DNA of 64,000 bases from Catenulispora sp. GP43 (GTDB taxonomy: Bacteria > Actinomycetota > Actinomycetes > Streptomycetales > Catenulisporaceae), in contig NZ_JBGCCT010000006.1 of the NCBI RefSeq assembly GCF_041260665.1, forward strand, positions 1 through 64,000. Direction: 5' to 3'. The notes below the pieces were generated by a model that saw only the letters and a list, made by a program, of their open reading frames with translations, had not been told where the DNA came from and did no database searches. Position 1 is the stretch's first letter; the number at the start of each line of letters is the position of its first letter. This document shows, one piece after another, positions 17,916-26,058 of this stretch. The translations under genes were made by a program, and so were the position numbers.

Positions 17916-18015
17916 GGCCGGTGAGCGGAGATGCGGCGGGGCGGCCCGCTGGGACCTACTGGCCGCCAGCGGCTCGCTGCGACCGCAGGACAAGCGAGAT
18001 CGCCTAAGCTGCCCG

Positions 18016-18078
18016 CCAGCCGCCAGCCGCCAGCCGCCAGCCGCCAGCCGCCAGCCGCCAGCCGCCAGCCGCCAGCCG
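18016..18078. repeat. Nine perfect copies of a 7-bp repeat (CCAGCCG)
   Basis: Nine uninterrupted copies of CCAGCCG lie between the convergent ECF42 gene (+) and ATPase gene (-). The unit length is not a multiple of three and no gene crosses it. Both sides carry a similar flank (CAAGCGAGATCGCC before, CAAGCGATCGCC after), so the tract has probably expanded by replication slippage. Confidence 0.9.
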
Positions 18079-18122
18079 CTGGGCAAGCGATCGCCGGGAT
18101 TGCTGCCAGAATCGGCCGCCCC

Positions 18123-18755
18123 TTATTCAGCCCACCCGCGCCCCAGCGCAAGCCGCCCATCCCGCAGCGCCTCCCGCTGCGCGGCCGCCCACGCCGCGAC
18201 CTCCTCCGCGCATGCCTGCGAACTCCGCCCGGTCGTGTCGATCACCGGGCTCTGCCACCGCGGGTCGTCCGAGGCCCAGCCGGTCCACCGGTGCCAGGCC
18301 ATGGCCGGCCAGCCGCCGTCCACGATCACGTCCGGCCGGTAGCGGGGGTCGCGCGCGTGCTCCCGGTGCCAGGCCGCCCAGCCGCAGAAGGCGTCCAGCG
18401 CGACCTCGTCCCAGCGGCCGGGGTCGCGGGCGGCGAGGCGGGTGCGGCGGTCGTCGTCGGCGACGTCGATCAGGCAGACCGCGATGCCGTCCAGGAGCGG
18501 TGCCGACGGGGCCGCCAGGATCTCGCCGAGCGGCGAGTTCCCCGACAGCAGCAGGTCCACGCCCCGGTCCTGGTACTCCAGCGCGCGCCGGACCCAGTGC
18601 TCGGTCATCTCGTTGCGCCAGTGCGGCGGGATCGGCGGGTCCGGGACGCCGACCTCGTCGAACTCGTGGACCACCGTCCCCGGCAGGCGGCCGGCCACCG
18701 CGAAGGAGAGCGTGGTCTTGCCGGCGCCGCTGGAGCCGGTCAGTTTGAGCAGCAT
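18123..18755 (-). CDS. P-loop nucleotide-binding protein (kinase-like)
   Basis: 210 aa. It has an N-terminal Walker A motif (GSSGAGKTTLS) at residues 7-17, a candidate acid in VVHEFDEVG, and LLLSGNSPLGEI and VCLIDVADDDRRTRLAARD downstream. The layout resembles small-molecule or nucleoside kinases, but no family-specific motif names the substrate. The start shares one base with the sigma-factor stop (TGATG), so it is translated together with that sigma factor. Confidence 0.7.
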   Translation of the reverse strand: MLLKLTGSSGAGKTTLSFAVAGRLPGTVVHEFDEVGVPDPPIPPHWRNEMTEHWVRRALEYQDRGVDLLLSGNSPLGEILAAPSAPLLDGIAVCLIDVADDDRRTRLAARDPGRWDEVALDAFCGWAAWHREHARDPRYRPDVIVDGGWPAMAWHRWTGWASDDPRWQSPVIDTTGRSSQACAEEVAAWAAAQREALRDGRLALGRGWAE

Positions 18756-19825
18756 CAGGCTTCGAGCTCCGGTTCCACTTCTGTCTCCGGCTCCATCTCC
18801 ATCTCCATCGGGAATCCCGCCACCGCGACGAGCCCCGGCGTCCGGAACGTCGTCACCCGCGCGATCCGGTCGCCGCGCAGGGTCAGCACCTGCACCGATT
18901 CGGCGGCCAGCAGGCGGTCGTCGTCGCCGGAGTAGACGGCGAAGGCGGGCTGGCCGTTCGCGATCATGGGGATCATCTTGCGGTGCTTGCCGTGCATGCC
19001 GAGACGGAAGGCGAGCAGCCGCCGGAGCAGCGGCGCGCCCCGGAACCACATCGGCTGCGGCGGCATCTCGTAGACCGCGTCCTCGGTCAGCAGCTGCATC
19101 AGGGTGTCGACGTCGGCCTCCACGAACGCCTTCGCCCAGCGGTCCAGGATCTCGCGCTGGGGGGCCTGCGTCGGCTCCGCGACCTGCTCGGCGTCCGGGG
19201 CGACCGCTGCCAGGCGCGTGCGGGCCCGCTTCAGCAGGCTGTTGACCGCGGTGGCCGTCAGGTCCAGCAGCGCGGCGACCTCCGCGGCGCGCCAGCCGAG
19301 CACGTCGCGCAGGATCAGCACAGCGCGCTGGCGGGGCGGCAGGTACTGGAGGGCCGCGACCAGGGCCAGGCGCAGGCCGGAGCGGGCGGCGACGACCGAG
19401 GCCGGGTCCGCGCCGACCGCGCCGGCCACCCCGGCGGGCTCGGTCGCGAGCAGGGCGTCCGGGAACGGCTGGAGCCAGGTGATCTCCGGCGGGATGGCGC
19501 TCAGGTCGCCCTCGGGGTCGGTGTGCGGGGCTCCGATGCCGGCCGGCAGGGGGCGGCGGGCGCGGTGCTCCAGCGCGGTCAGGCAGGCGTTGGTGGCGAT
19601 GCGGTACAGCCACGTGCGCAGCGAGGCGCGGCCCTCGAAGCCCTCGTAGGAGCGCCAGGCCCGCAGGTACGTCTCCTGGACCAGGTCCTCGGCGTCATGG
19701 ATGGAGCCGAGCATGCGATAGCAGTGCGCCAGGATCTCCGGCCGGAAGGGGTCGGCCAGCCGGACGAAATCGTCCTCGACCCGCATCTCGCTCCCCGCCG
19801 TCGGTTGGTTCGTCACGATGGTCAT
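18755..19825 (-). CDS. ECF sigma factor with SnoaL-like C-terminal domain (SigG/SigX5 type)
   Basis: 356 aa. Sigma region 2 ([35 protein letters not shown] cut here as its helices) and region 4 ([30 protein letters not shown]) are followed by a SnoaL/NTF2-like domain from about residue 225 ([23 protein letters not shown]). In this group the C-terminal fold tunes sigma activity in place of a separate anti-sigma factor. ATG 19825 has GGGAGAG at a better distance than GTG 19831. It is divergent from the exporter at 19950, and a paralogue lies at 47470. Confidence 0.9.
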   Translation of the reverse strand: MTIVTNQPTAGSEMRVEDDFVRLADPFRPEILAHCYRMLGSIHDAEDLVQETYLRAWRSYEGFEGRASLRTWLYRIATNACLTALEHRARRPLPAGIGAPHTDPEGDLSAIPPEITWLQPFPDALLATEPAGVAGAVGADPASVVAARSGLRLALVAALQYLPPRQRAVLILRDVLGWRAAEVAALLDLTATAVNSLLKRARTRLAAVAPDAEQVAEPTQAPQREILDRWAKAFVEADVDTLMQLLTEDAVYEMPPQPMWFRGAPLLRRLLAFRLGMHGKHRKMIPMIANGQPAFAVYSGDDDRLLAAESVQVLTLRGDRIARVTTFRTPGLVAVAGFPMEMEMEPETEVEPELEA

Positions 19826-19851
19826 CCGCACTCTCCCGGCGCCTCAAGATT

Positions 19852-19865
19852 GGCACGTTCGTGCC
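19852..19865. promoter_or_regulatory. Palindrome between sigma-factor and exporter genes
   Basis: GGCACG-TT-CGTGCC is a perfect 6-bp-arm palindrome inside the 124-bp divergent promoter region. It is a candidate operator for either gene; the binding protein is unknown. Confidence 0.4.
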
Positions 19866-19949
19866 CTCGGTGGTACCGACTTGGCCCGACCCGGAAAGTG
19901 GGCGCCGCGGGGGCGACCAGTTCGCGCCGTGCGATGGGTCAGAACAGGC

Positions 19950-21398
19950 ATGAGTACCGCAGCAGATACGGAACGACAGCCTCCGATGACGGCTTCGCAG
20001 CGGTGGGTCCTGACCCTCACCTCGCTGGCCGCGTTCATGATCGCCCTGGACGGCACCATCGTCACCACGGCCCTGACCACCATCCGCAAATCGCTGAACA
20101 CCTCCGTGGAGACACTGGAGTGGACAGTCAGCGCCTATATCCTCACCTTCGCCGTGCTGATGCTCACCGGCTCGGCCCTCGGCGACCGCTTCGGCCGCCG
20201 CCGGGTCTTCGTGGCCGGGCTGGCGCTGTTCACGGTGTCCTCCGCGGCCTGCGGCCTGTCCTCGAGCGTCGGGGAGCTGATCGCGGCGCGCGCCGTGCAG
20301 GGCGCCGGCGCGGCGGTGGTCATGCCGCTCGCGATCGCTCAGCTCGGCGCCGCGTTCCCGCCGCGCGAGCGCGGCCGGGCCATGGGCGTCTCGGCCGGCA
20401 TCATCGGCCTGGCCACGGCCGGCGGGCCGTTCGTCGGCGGCGTGGTGGCCCAGGGCCTGGCCTGGCAGTGGCTGTTCTGGGTCAACGTCCCGGTGGGGGT
20501 GCTGGTGACCGCCGGGGTGCTGCTGAAGATGGGCGAGACCCGCGGGCCGCAGGCCCGGCTGGACCTGGTCGGCGTCGTGCTCACCACCGGCGGGGTGCTG
20601 GGCCTGGTGTGGGCGCTGGTGCGGGGGAACGACGCCGGATGGGTGTCCGCGGAGACGCTGGGCGCACTGGCTGTCGGCACGGTGCTGACGGTCGCCTTCG
20701 TGTTCTGGGAACTGCGCGCCCCGGCCCCGATGGTGCCGCTGCGCTTCTTCACGCACCGCGCCTTCTCGGCGGGCAACGTCGCGAGCTTCACCATGACCGG
20801 CGCCATGTACGGGCAGCTGTACTTCCTGTCGCAGTACTACCAGACCGTCCTGCACTACGGCCCGTTCGGCGCGGGGGTCCGGATGATGCCGTTCACGGCG
20901 ACGCTGCTGGTCTTCGGCCCGCTGTCCGGCCGCCTGGCGGACCGGCTGGGGGAGCGCCGCCTGGTGTCCGGCGGGCTCGCGGTGCAGGCGCTCGGCCTGG
21001 CCGGCATCGCGCTGCTCGCGGGACGGCACGTCTCCTACCCGGCGCTGATACCGGCGCTGGTAGTGAGCGGGGTCGGGGTGTCGACGGCGATTCCGCCGAC
21101 GCAGAAGGCGGTGGTGAGCGCGGTGCAGCCGCAGCAGATCGGGCAGGCGTCGGGGGTGTTCAGCATGCTGCGACAGTTCGGGGCGCTGTTCGGCACCGCT
21201 GTGGCGGTGGCGGTCTTCGCGGCCTCCGGGAGCTACGCGAGCCCGCAGAAGTTCACGGACGGGTTCAGCGCGGCGATCGGGATCGGCGCCGGGCTGGCGG
21301 CGATCGGGGCGGTGGCGGGGTTGATGCTGCCGCGGCTGCGGCGGGTGGGGGCTGAGGCTGCTGCTTCGGCGGAGCGGGAGGTTGTCGCGGCGGGTTGA
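19950..21398 (+). CDS. DHA2-family MFS drug exporter (EmrB/QacA type)
   Basis: 482 aa with about 14 membrane helices. Motif A is GDRFGRRRVF, the first helix carries DGTIVTTAL (the DHA2 motif D region), and ARAVQGAGAAVVMP and GPFVGGVVA are motifs B and C. Such proteins expel toxic compounds with proton antiport. The ATG at 19950 begins a normal N-terminus; the longer frame reaches back over the divergent promoter. It is transcribed away from the SnoaL-type sigma factor, which may control it. Confidence 0.92.
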   Translation: MSTAADTERQPPMTASQRWVLTLTSLAAFMIALDGTIVTTALTTIRKSLNTSVETLEWTVSAYILTFAVLMLTGSALGDRFGRRRVFVAGLALFTVSSAACGLSSSVGELIAARAVQGAGAAVVMPLAIAQLGAAFPPRERGRAMGVSAGIIGLATAGGPFVGGVVAQGLAWQWLFWVNVPVGVLVTAGVLLKMGETRGPQARLDLVGVVLTTGGVLGLVWALVRGNDAGWVSAETLGALAVGTVLTVAFVFWELRAPAPMVPLRFFTHRAFSAGNVASFTMTGAMYGQLYFLSQYYQTVLHYGPFGAGVRMMPFTATLLVFGPLSGRLADRLGERRLVSGGLAVQALGLAGIALLAGRHVSYPALIPALVVSGVGVSTAIPPTQKAVVSAVQPQQIGQASGVFSMLRQFGALFGTAVAVAVFAASGSYASPQKFTDGFSAAIGIGAGLAAIGAVAGLMLPRLRRVGAEAAASAEREVVAAG

Positions 21399-21549
21399 GG
21401 TGCGGTGGGTTGTGCACCGCCAGCCGCCAACGCGAAACGAGTCGCTCAACCGAACCGCGCCACCAGCGGATCCGTCTTCAACCCGCGCGAAGCCGTCAGA
21501 AAACGCCTTTAACCCGCATTCCGACCGTAGTGCACCAAGAAAACGGTCA

Positions 21550-21577
21550 TGGCCGGCCCGAACCCCCGGACCGGCCA
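21550..21577. terminator. Weak hairpin between convergent genes
   Basis: TGGCCGG at 21550-21556 and CCGGCCA at 21571-21577 form a 7-bp stem with a 14-nt loop. It is the only obvious hairpin between the exporter and the ESX operon end. Confidence 0.4.
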
Positions 21578-21641
21578 CAACCGTGGGCGAAACCGCGATA
21601 CCCGCGCGGCCCGCCCGCACAGAGGCGAGGGCGAAGCCCCC

Positions 21642-22673
21642 TTACTGCCCGCCGCCCTGCGCAGCCTGCGAATATCCCTCGAACTGGTTCATCTCGCGGT
21701 CGTAGCGCGTGGTCAGTCCGTGGCCGTACGCCTGCCAGAAGGTCTCCCGCTGGCCGTTCACCGTCGTGTGGGTGTTGCCGTAGATGGTCTGGTCGTAGTC
21801 GATGCGGGCGTCGTGGAACGACTGCTGGAACTGGTCCGGGGTCATGCCCTGCAGGGTGGCCATGTTGTCCGCCGGGACCGAGTTCGCTGTGCGGGTCGGG
21901 TCGTCGCCGGTGGCCATCGAGTTCAGGATCGCGCGGGTGCCGCCGATGCCGCGCATGTGGGCGCTGGAGGCGATGGCGGCGCGGATGCCGGGGTCGGAGA
22001 AGTCCTGGGCGCCGGCCTGGTCCGCGTGCTGGTTGAGCAGGTCCGCGACGACGGCCTGTTCCTGGGGGCTGCCCTGGCCGTACTGGTTGCGGGCGGCCAT
22101 GATCTGGTCGTAGCCGTTGTGGCTGCTCTGGCGGAAGCCGTAGACCTCGGGGACGCCGCCCTGGTTGCCGCTCGCGCCCTCGGAGCGCATCAGGTTCCTG
22201 ACGAAGCTGTCGGGCAGGCGGTGGGTGTTCGTCGCCGCCGCCGCGGTGGTGGCCGCGGCGTGGGCCGCCGGGGTCGGGGTCGCGGCCGGGGTGGTGGTCG
22301 CCGGGTGCTGGGCGCCGTTCTGCGCGGTGGTGGTCTGCCCGTTCAGGGACAGGCTCTTGTAGCTGTCGGCGGTCTTCTGGTCCAGCGACTCATAGTCCTT
22401 CAACACCGTCGTGATCGCGCCGGTGAGGGTCTCGACGAAGCTGACCACCTTGCCCAGGCTGCCGACCAGCTGGCTGTGCAGGCTGTTGTTGGCGCTGCCG
22501 ACGGCCGAGCCGATGCCGGCGAAGCTCATGATGTCCAGCACCAGCGTCTCGACCTCGCCCAGGGTCGAGTGCGAGCTGCCGGTCATGGACTGGAACTGGG
22601 CCAGCGCCGTCTGGACTCCGGGGGAGGAGACGGTGTACGGCGGGAGCGTGCTGCTCCCGATCTGGGTCGACAT
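21642..22673 (-). CDS. Putative ESX-secreted effector: ESX-like helical N-terminus, Thr/Pro linker, lysozyme-like C-terminus
   Basis: 343 aa, last gene of the ESX minus-strand run. Residues 15-108 are an amphipathic helical hairpin of WXG100-like size (VQTALAQFQSMTG, VVSFVETLTGAITTVLKDYESLD) but without a W-x-G turn. Residues 112-150 are a Thr/Ala/Pro linker. Residues 152-343 form a helical globular domain: LMRSEGASGNQGGVPEVYGF puts a glutamate (about E165) before a glycine-rich hairpin as in muramidases. IRAAIASSAHMRGIGGTRAILN and the final FWQAYGHGLTTRYDREMNQF resemble late helices of GH108-like enzymes. I see no immunity gene. The muramidase assignment is inference from pattern only. Confidence 0.55.
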   Translation of the reverse strand: MSTQIGSSTLPPYTVSSPGVQTALAQFQSMTGSSHSTLGEVETLVLDIMSFAGIGSAVGSANNSLHSQLVGSLGKVVSFVETLTGAITTVLKDYESLDQKTADSYKSLSLNGQTTTAQNGAQHPATTTPAATPTPAAHAAATTAAAATNTHRLPDSFVRNLMRSEGASGNQGGVPEVYGFRQSSHNGYDQIMAARNQYGQGSPQEQAVVADLLNQHADQAGAQDFSDPGIRAAIASSAHMRGIGGTRAILNSMATGDDPTRTANSVPADNMATLQGMTPDQFQQSFHDARIDYDQTIYGNTHTTVNGQRETFWQAYGHGLTTRYDREMNQFEGYSQAAQGGGQ

Positions 22674-22783
22674 GATCGCTCCCTGTCAAGGCCTGTCAAG
22701 GACGGTGGTACGGGCATGAGGCGAGGGCCGGACTTCGTGCGGCGCGGGGTCGGGCGCGGCCTTCGCCGCGCCCGCGCGCCCTC

Positions 22784-24160
22784 CTACAGGTCGCCGCCGA
22801 TGACGCCGGGGGACACCGGGGCGCTGGCGCCCCACACGTCCTCGGTCTCGACCAGCCACGCCGGGATCCGCCGGTTGGCGTCGCCCCCCATGCCGGCCCC
22901 GGCCATGCCGCTCATCGGCATCATCGGCATCATCCCGCCCCGGCTCGCCGCGGCCGCCGCCGCGCCGCCGGCGCCCAGCGCGCCGCCGGCGAAGTCGTTG
23001 GCCACCGCGCCGGTCTCCGCGGCGGTGAAGTTCTTCGCGGCGTCCGCCGCGGCCTTGGCCGCCGACGGGTCGGCGCCGCCGATCCCGCCGATCGAGCCGC
23101 CGCCCCCGCCGCCGAACTTCCCGCCGAGCTTGCTCGCCAGGTAGCGCGAGCCGAGCACGCCGGCGGCGTCCGCCGCGGCGCCCTTGTTCGCGTCGTTCTT
23201 GGTGCTGTTGGGGTTCGCGACGGGGGTCAGACGCCCGGTGATCGGCGTGTTCTGCTGACCGGAGCCGGTGGTGTTGCCGATCGGCATCCCGGCGGCGCCG
23301 GTGGTGCCGCCGACCAGGCCGGTGGTGGTGGCGAACTTCCCGCCGGCGGCCGCCGCGGCCGCCGCCAGGCCGACCGTGAACATGTCGCCGAACAGGGACT
23401 GCGAGGCCTGGTCCGGCTGCCCGGGCGTGTTCGGCCCGCCGGGCGTCTGGTTCTGGGTGGCGTTCTGCAGCAGTACCGGGACGCCGTTGGCGTCCAGCAC
23501 GACCGGTGTGGCGTCGGTGCTCAGACCGTTGCCCGGGCCCGTGCCGTTCACCGTCGGGGTGGCCCCGCCCGGCGTCGGGGGGAAGCGGTCCTGGGCGACC
23601 ACGTAGCTGTCGGCCAGCGTGTTCATCACGGCCACGGCCTGCGCGTGCGCGGCGTTGGAGGCGCTGATCGCGGACTGCTGCGCCTGCACCGCCGCGACCG
23701 CCTTGGCCTGGTCGGACTGCATCTGCGCGGCCGCGGCCGGCGAGGTGGTGGCGTCGATCGACAGCGGGGTGGTGGCCAGGGCCAGGGTGGTCGGCGGCAC
23801 GACCGGGACGTCCACCGCGGCCGGCATCGCGGCCCGCGCCGCGACCAGCGAGTCCACGGCGTCGTAGGTCAGGTCGCGCATCTGCAGCGAGGTCTCGGCG
23901 ACCTTGCGCAGGCCGCCGATCAGGTCGGTGACCATCCGCTTGTACTCGTCGGAGGCCGTGCCCTGCCACTCGCCGTCGAACGAGCGCAGCCGGCCCTCCA
24001 GGTTCGAGGCCTGCTCGTGCAGCATCTTGCCGGTGGCGTCCCAGGTCTGGGCGGTGGTGGTGCCGGTGGCCGGGTCGCTGGCGTAGAGCATCGCGGTCAG
24101 TTGGGCCAGGCTGTACTGCGAGAAGTCGGTGACTTTCTCTGACGGCGCGGTCACGGTCAC
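22784..24160 (-). CDS. PPE-like WXG protein of the ESX system
   Basis: 458 aa. The N-terminal helical domain has a WXG turn (EWQGTASDEYKRMV, about residue 62) and a second helix pair ending near residue 110, then PVVPP. The middle and C-terminus are Ala/Gly/Asn/Pro-rich with stretches of alanine and glycine, and the end carries RIPAWLVETEDVWG, a tail motif seen on many actinomycete ESX proteins. It overlaps the upstream gene by 4 bp (GTGA), hence the start at 24160; GTG 24154 is the alternative. Probably a secreted substrate or surface component. Confidence 0.75.
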   Translation of the reverse strand: MTVTAPSEKVTDFSQYSLAQLTAMLYASDPATGTTTAQTWDATGKMLHEQASNLEGRLRSFDGEWQGTASDEYKRMVTDLIGGLRKVAETSLQMRDLTYDAVDSLVAARAAMPAAVDVPVVPPTTLALATTPLSIDATTSPAAAAQMQSDQAKAVAAVQAQQSAISASNAAHAQAVAVMNTLADSYVVAQDRFPPTPGGATPTVNGTGPGNGLSTDATPVVLDANGVPVLLQNATQNQTPGGPNTPGQPDQASQSLFGDMFTVGLAAAAAAAGGKFATTTGLVGGTTGAAGMPIGNTTGSGQQNTPITGRLTPVANPNSTKNDANKGAAADAAGVLGSRYLASKLGGKFGGGGGGSIGGIGGADPSAAKAAADAAKNFTAAETGAVANDFAGGALGAGGAAAAAASRGGMMPMMPMSGMAGAGMGGDANRRIPAWLVETEDVWGASAPVSPGVIGGDL

Positions 24161-24984
24161 GAACCTCCCTGCGGATTGGTGGCGGTCCAGGGGGCGTCCT
24201 GGCCGGGGAAGACGGGGGCCGGCGCGGGGGCGGACGGCATCGCGGCCGAGCCCGGGTCCGGCGGCGGCGTCCACAGCGGCAGCGCGCCGCCCGAAGCGTT
24301 CGACGTGCTGTCGAAGCTCACCTCGACGCTGACGTTCGTCGAGGAGCCGTTGGAGCCGTTGCCCTGGCCGGCCGGCGGCTGGTTCGACCTGGACTTGGCC
24401 GCGCCGCCCAGCAGCGCACCGCCCAGCAGCGCGCCGGCGAGCGGCACCGCCGTCACCGCGCTGACCGGCGAGGCGAAGGGGCCGCTCGTGTTCTGGTTCG
24501 GGACCCCGGGACCGGGACCGTTGTACGGGCCGGGCTGGTTCCCCTGGCCGTTCTGGCCGCCCGGCCAGTTCGGGTCGCCCTGGTGCTGCTGGCCCGGGTT
24601 CCCGTACTGGTTGTCGTTCTGCCAGGAGTTGTCGCCGGAGCCGCCGCCGTAGACCGTTCCGGGCGGACCGCCCAGGCCCCAGGCGACGCCCTCGTCGGCG
24701 TTGCGGTAGCCGTCGGCCACCGTCCCGGTGACGTCCCCGGCGAACGCGATCGCCGTCTTGACCTGCCCGAGCAGGTTGAACATCTCCTCGACGGCGGCCT
24801 GTTCGCCGGCGCCCAGCGCCCAGGCCTCATGGAAGGCGCCGTACTGCGGCGCGGTCCCGCCCATGGTGGCGAGATGGTCCATCGGGGCCTGAAGGCTCTG
24901 GATCTGCGTCGTGAACTCGTCGGCGAAATCGGTCAGCGACTTCAGGTGGATGGAGAAGGACTGTTCGGGCGAGGGCTCGGACAT
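24157..24984 (-). CDS. ESX-associated helical protein with Pro/Gly/Asn-rich tail
   Basis: 275 aa. Residues 1-100 are helical and of WXG100 length (SFSIHLKSLTDFADEF, AWALGAGEQAAVEEMFNLLGQVKTAIAF), ending in VADGYRNADEGV. The rest is low complexity rich in Gly, Gln, Asn and Pro, with a short hydrophobic stretch (VPLAGALLGGALLGG). No enzyme motif is visible. It probably pairs with the PPE-like protein it is coupled to, as PE/PPE or Esx pairs do; that is inferred from the overlap and position. Confidence 0.65.
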   Translation of the reverse strand: MSEPSPEQSFSIHLKSLTDFADEFTTQIQSLQAPMDHLATMGGTAPQYGAFHEAWALGAGEQAAVEEMFNLLGQVKTAIAFAGDVTGTVADGYRNADEGVAWGLGGPPGTVYGGGSGDNSWQNDNQYGNPGQQHQGDPNWPGGQNGQGNQPGPYNGPGPGVPNQNTSGPFASPVSAVTAVPLAGALLGGALLGGAAKSRSNQPPAGQGNGSNGSSTNVSVEVSFDSTSNASGGALPLWTPPPDPGSAAMPSAPAPAPVFPGQDAPWTATNPQGGS

Positions 24985-25127
24985 CGCTCACAGCTCCTGG
25001 TGGATTTATGGTCGGGGCTGGGGTGGCCGCAGCAGGGGCCGGATGGGACACGACCGGGGCCGTGGGCACGGCGGCGGGAGGGGGGTCCCGCCGGGTTGGG
25101 GGGTCGCCGTGCCCGACGGCGGTCCGG

Positions 25128-25430
25128 TCAGGCGAAGTAGCTCGTGTTCTGCTGCTCGAGCGCGTACTGCAGGTCGTGGGCCTCGTTGACCTTGGCCGAG
25201 AACTGGTTGATGGTCGCGATGATGTCGGAGGTCGCGGCCCGCAGCTTGGTCTCGGCCGCGTCGGCCTGGACACCGGCGGAGGAGCCGGACTCCACCCACG
25301 TCTGCTTCATCGGCTGGAGCGTGCGCAGCAGCTCCTCCAGGTACGAGGTGAGCGCGGCGGCCTTGGCGGACAGCGAGCCCGCGCTGGCCTGCAGCGCGCC
25401 GAAGTTGACGCTGATCTGGTCGGCGGTCAT
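25128..25430 (-). CDS. WXG100/ESAT-6-like protein A
   Basis: 100 aa, exactly WXG100 size. Two helices flank a central turn WVESGSSAG in which the usual W-x-G reads W-V-E. The second helix (AAETKLRAATSDIIATINQFSAKVNEAHDL) is typical. The C-terminal secretion motif Y-x3-D/E is not clear. It is 41 bp from the second small ESX protein, so they probably form the secreted heterodimer. No ribosome-site doubt at the ATG. Confidence 0.85.
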   Translation of the reverse strand: MTADQISVNFGALQASAGSLSAKAAALTSYLEELLRTLQPMKQTWVESGSSAGVQADAAETKLRAATSDIIATINQFSAKVNEAHDLQYALEQQNTSYFA

Positions 25431-25471
25431 TGCCTAGATCCCTTCTGGAAGTCGGTGTCGGTGCTGGTGGA

Positions 25472-25822
25472 TCAGATGCCGCCGAGGCGGGACAGCGTGG
25501 CGCTGCTGTTGCCGGCGCTGCCGGCCAGCGAACGCAGGGTGTCCGACACCTGGGAGTCGCCCGCGCCGTAGTTCTGGAAGCTCTTGTTCACCAGGTCCGA
25601 CATGACGTCGATCTCGCGCGAGGCGACCGTCATCTGCTCCTGCAGCTCGGTGTGCAGGTTCCAGAAGGCGATGGCCTGGCTGCCCTGGTACTGGGCCAGC
25701 GTCGAGGTCAGGTCGTTCTCCAGGTCGGACATGGTCTTCTTCGCGTTAGCGGCGCACTCCGTGAAGCCCTGGATCGCCTGCGTCATCGCAGCGGCGTCGC
25801 TCAAGAAACCGGGACCGGCCAC
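25472..25822 (-). CDS. WXG100/ESAT-6-like protein B
   Basis: 116 aa from GTG 25822, which has AAGGAGG 8 nt upstream; the longer frame begins in untranslated leader. Helix 1 (DAAAMTQAIQGFTECAANAKKTMSDLENDL), a tryptophan turn (AFWNLHTEL) and helix 2 (QMTVASREIDVMSDLVNKSFQNYG) give the ESX hairpin shape, with Trp followed by Asn-Leu instead of x-Gly. It is the first small gene after eccC on the same strand. Confidence 0.8.
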   Translation of the reverse strand: MAGPGFLSDAAAMTQAIQGFTECAANAKKTMSDLENDLTSTLAQYQGSQAIAFWNLHTELQEQMTVASREIDVMSDLVNKSFQNYGAGDSQVSDTLRSLAGSAGNSSATLSRLGGI

Positions 25823-26058
25823 GAGGGCCACCTCCTTCTGTCTGGGAACCCGTGGTTGGGGGTGGCCGGAGCAGGACCTCCGGCCGATAACCGATACGCT
25901 AGGGAATCTGTGCACTACCACCACACGGCACAACTGCCGGTTGAGGCGACGGCACAAGTACCCACGTGATGGTCCGTACACCGTCAGTGCTCTTATGCGC
26001 TGCCGGAATCACGCCGCTCATTCGCCTTCTGTTCAGTCGGTTCGGATCGGTTCGTCGG

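Noticed and set aside
18016-18078. Possible CRISPR array
   Set aside because: The units are 7 bp, contiguous and without spacers; there are no cas genes in the window.
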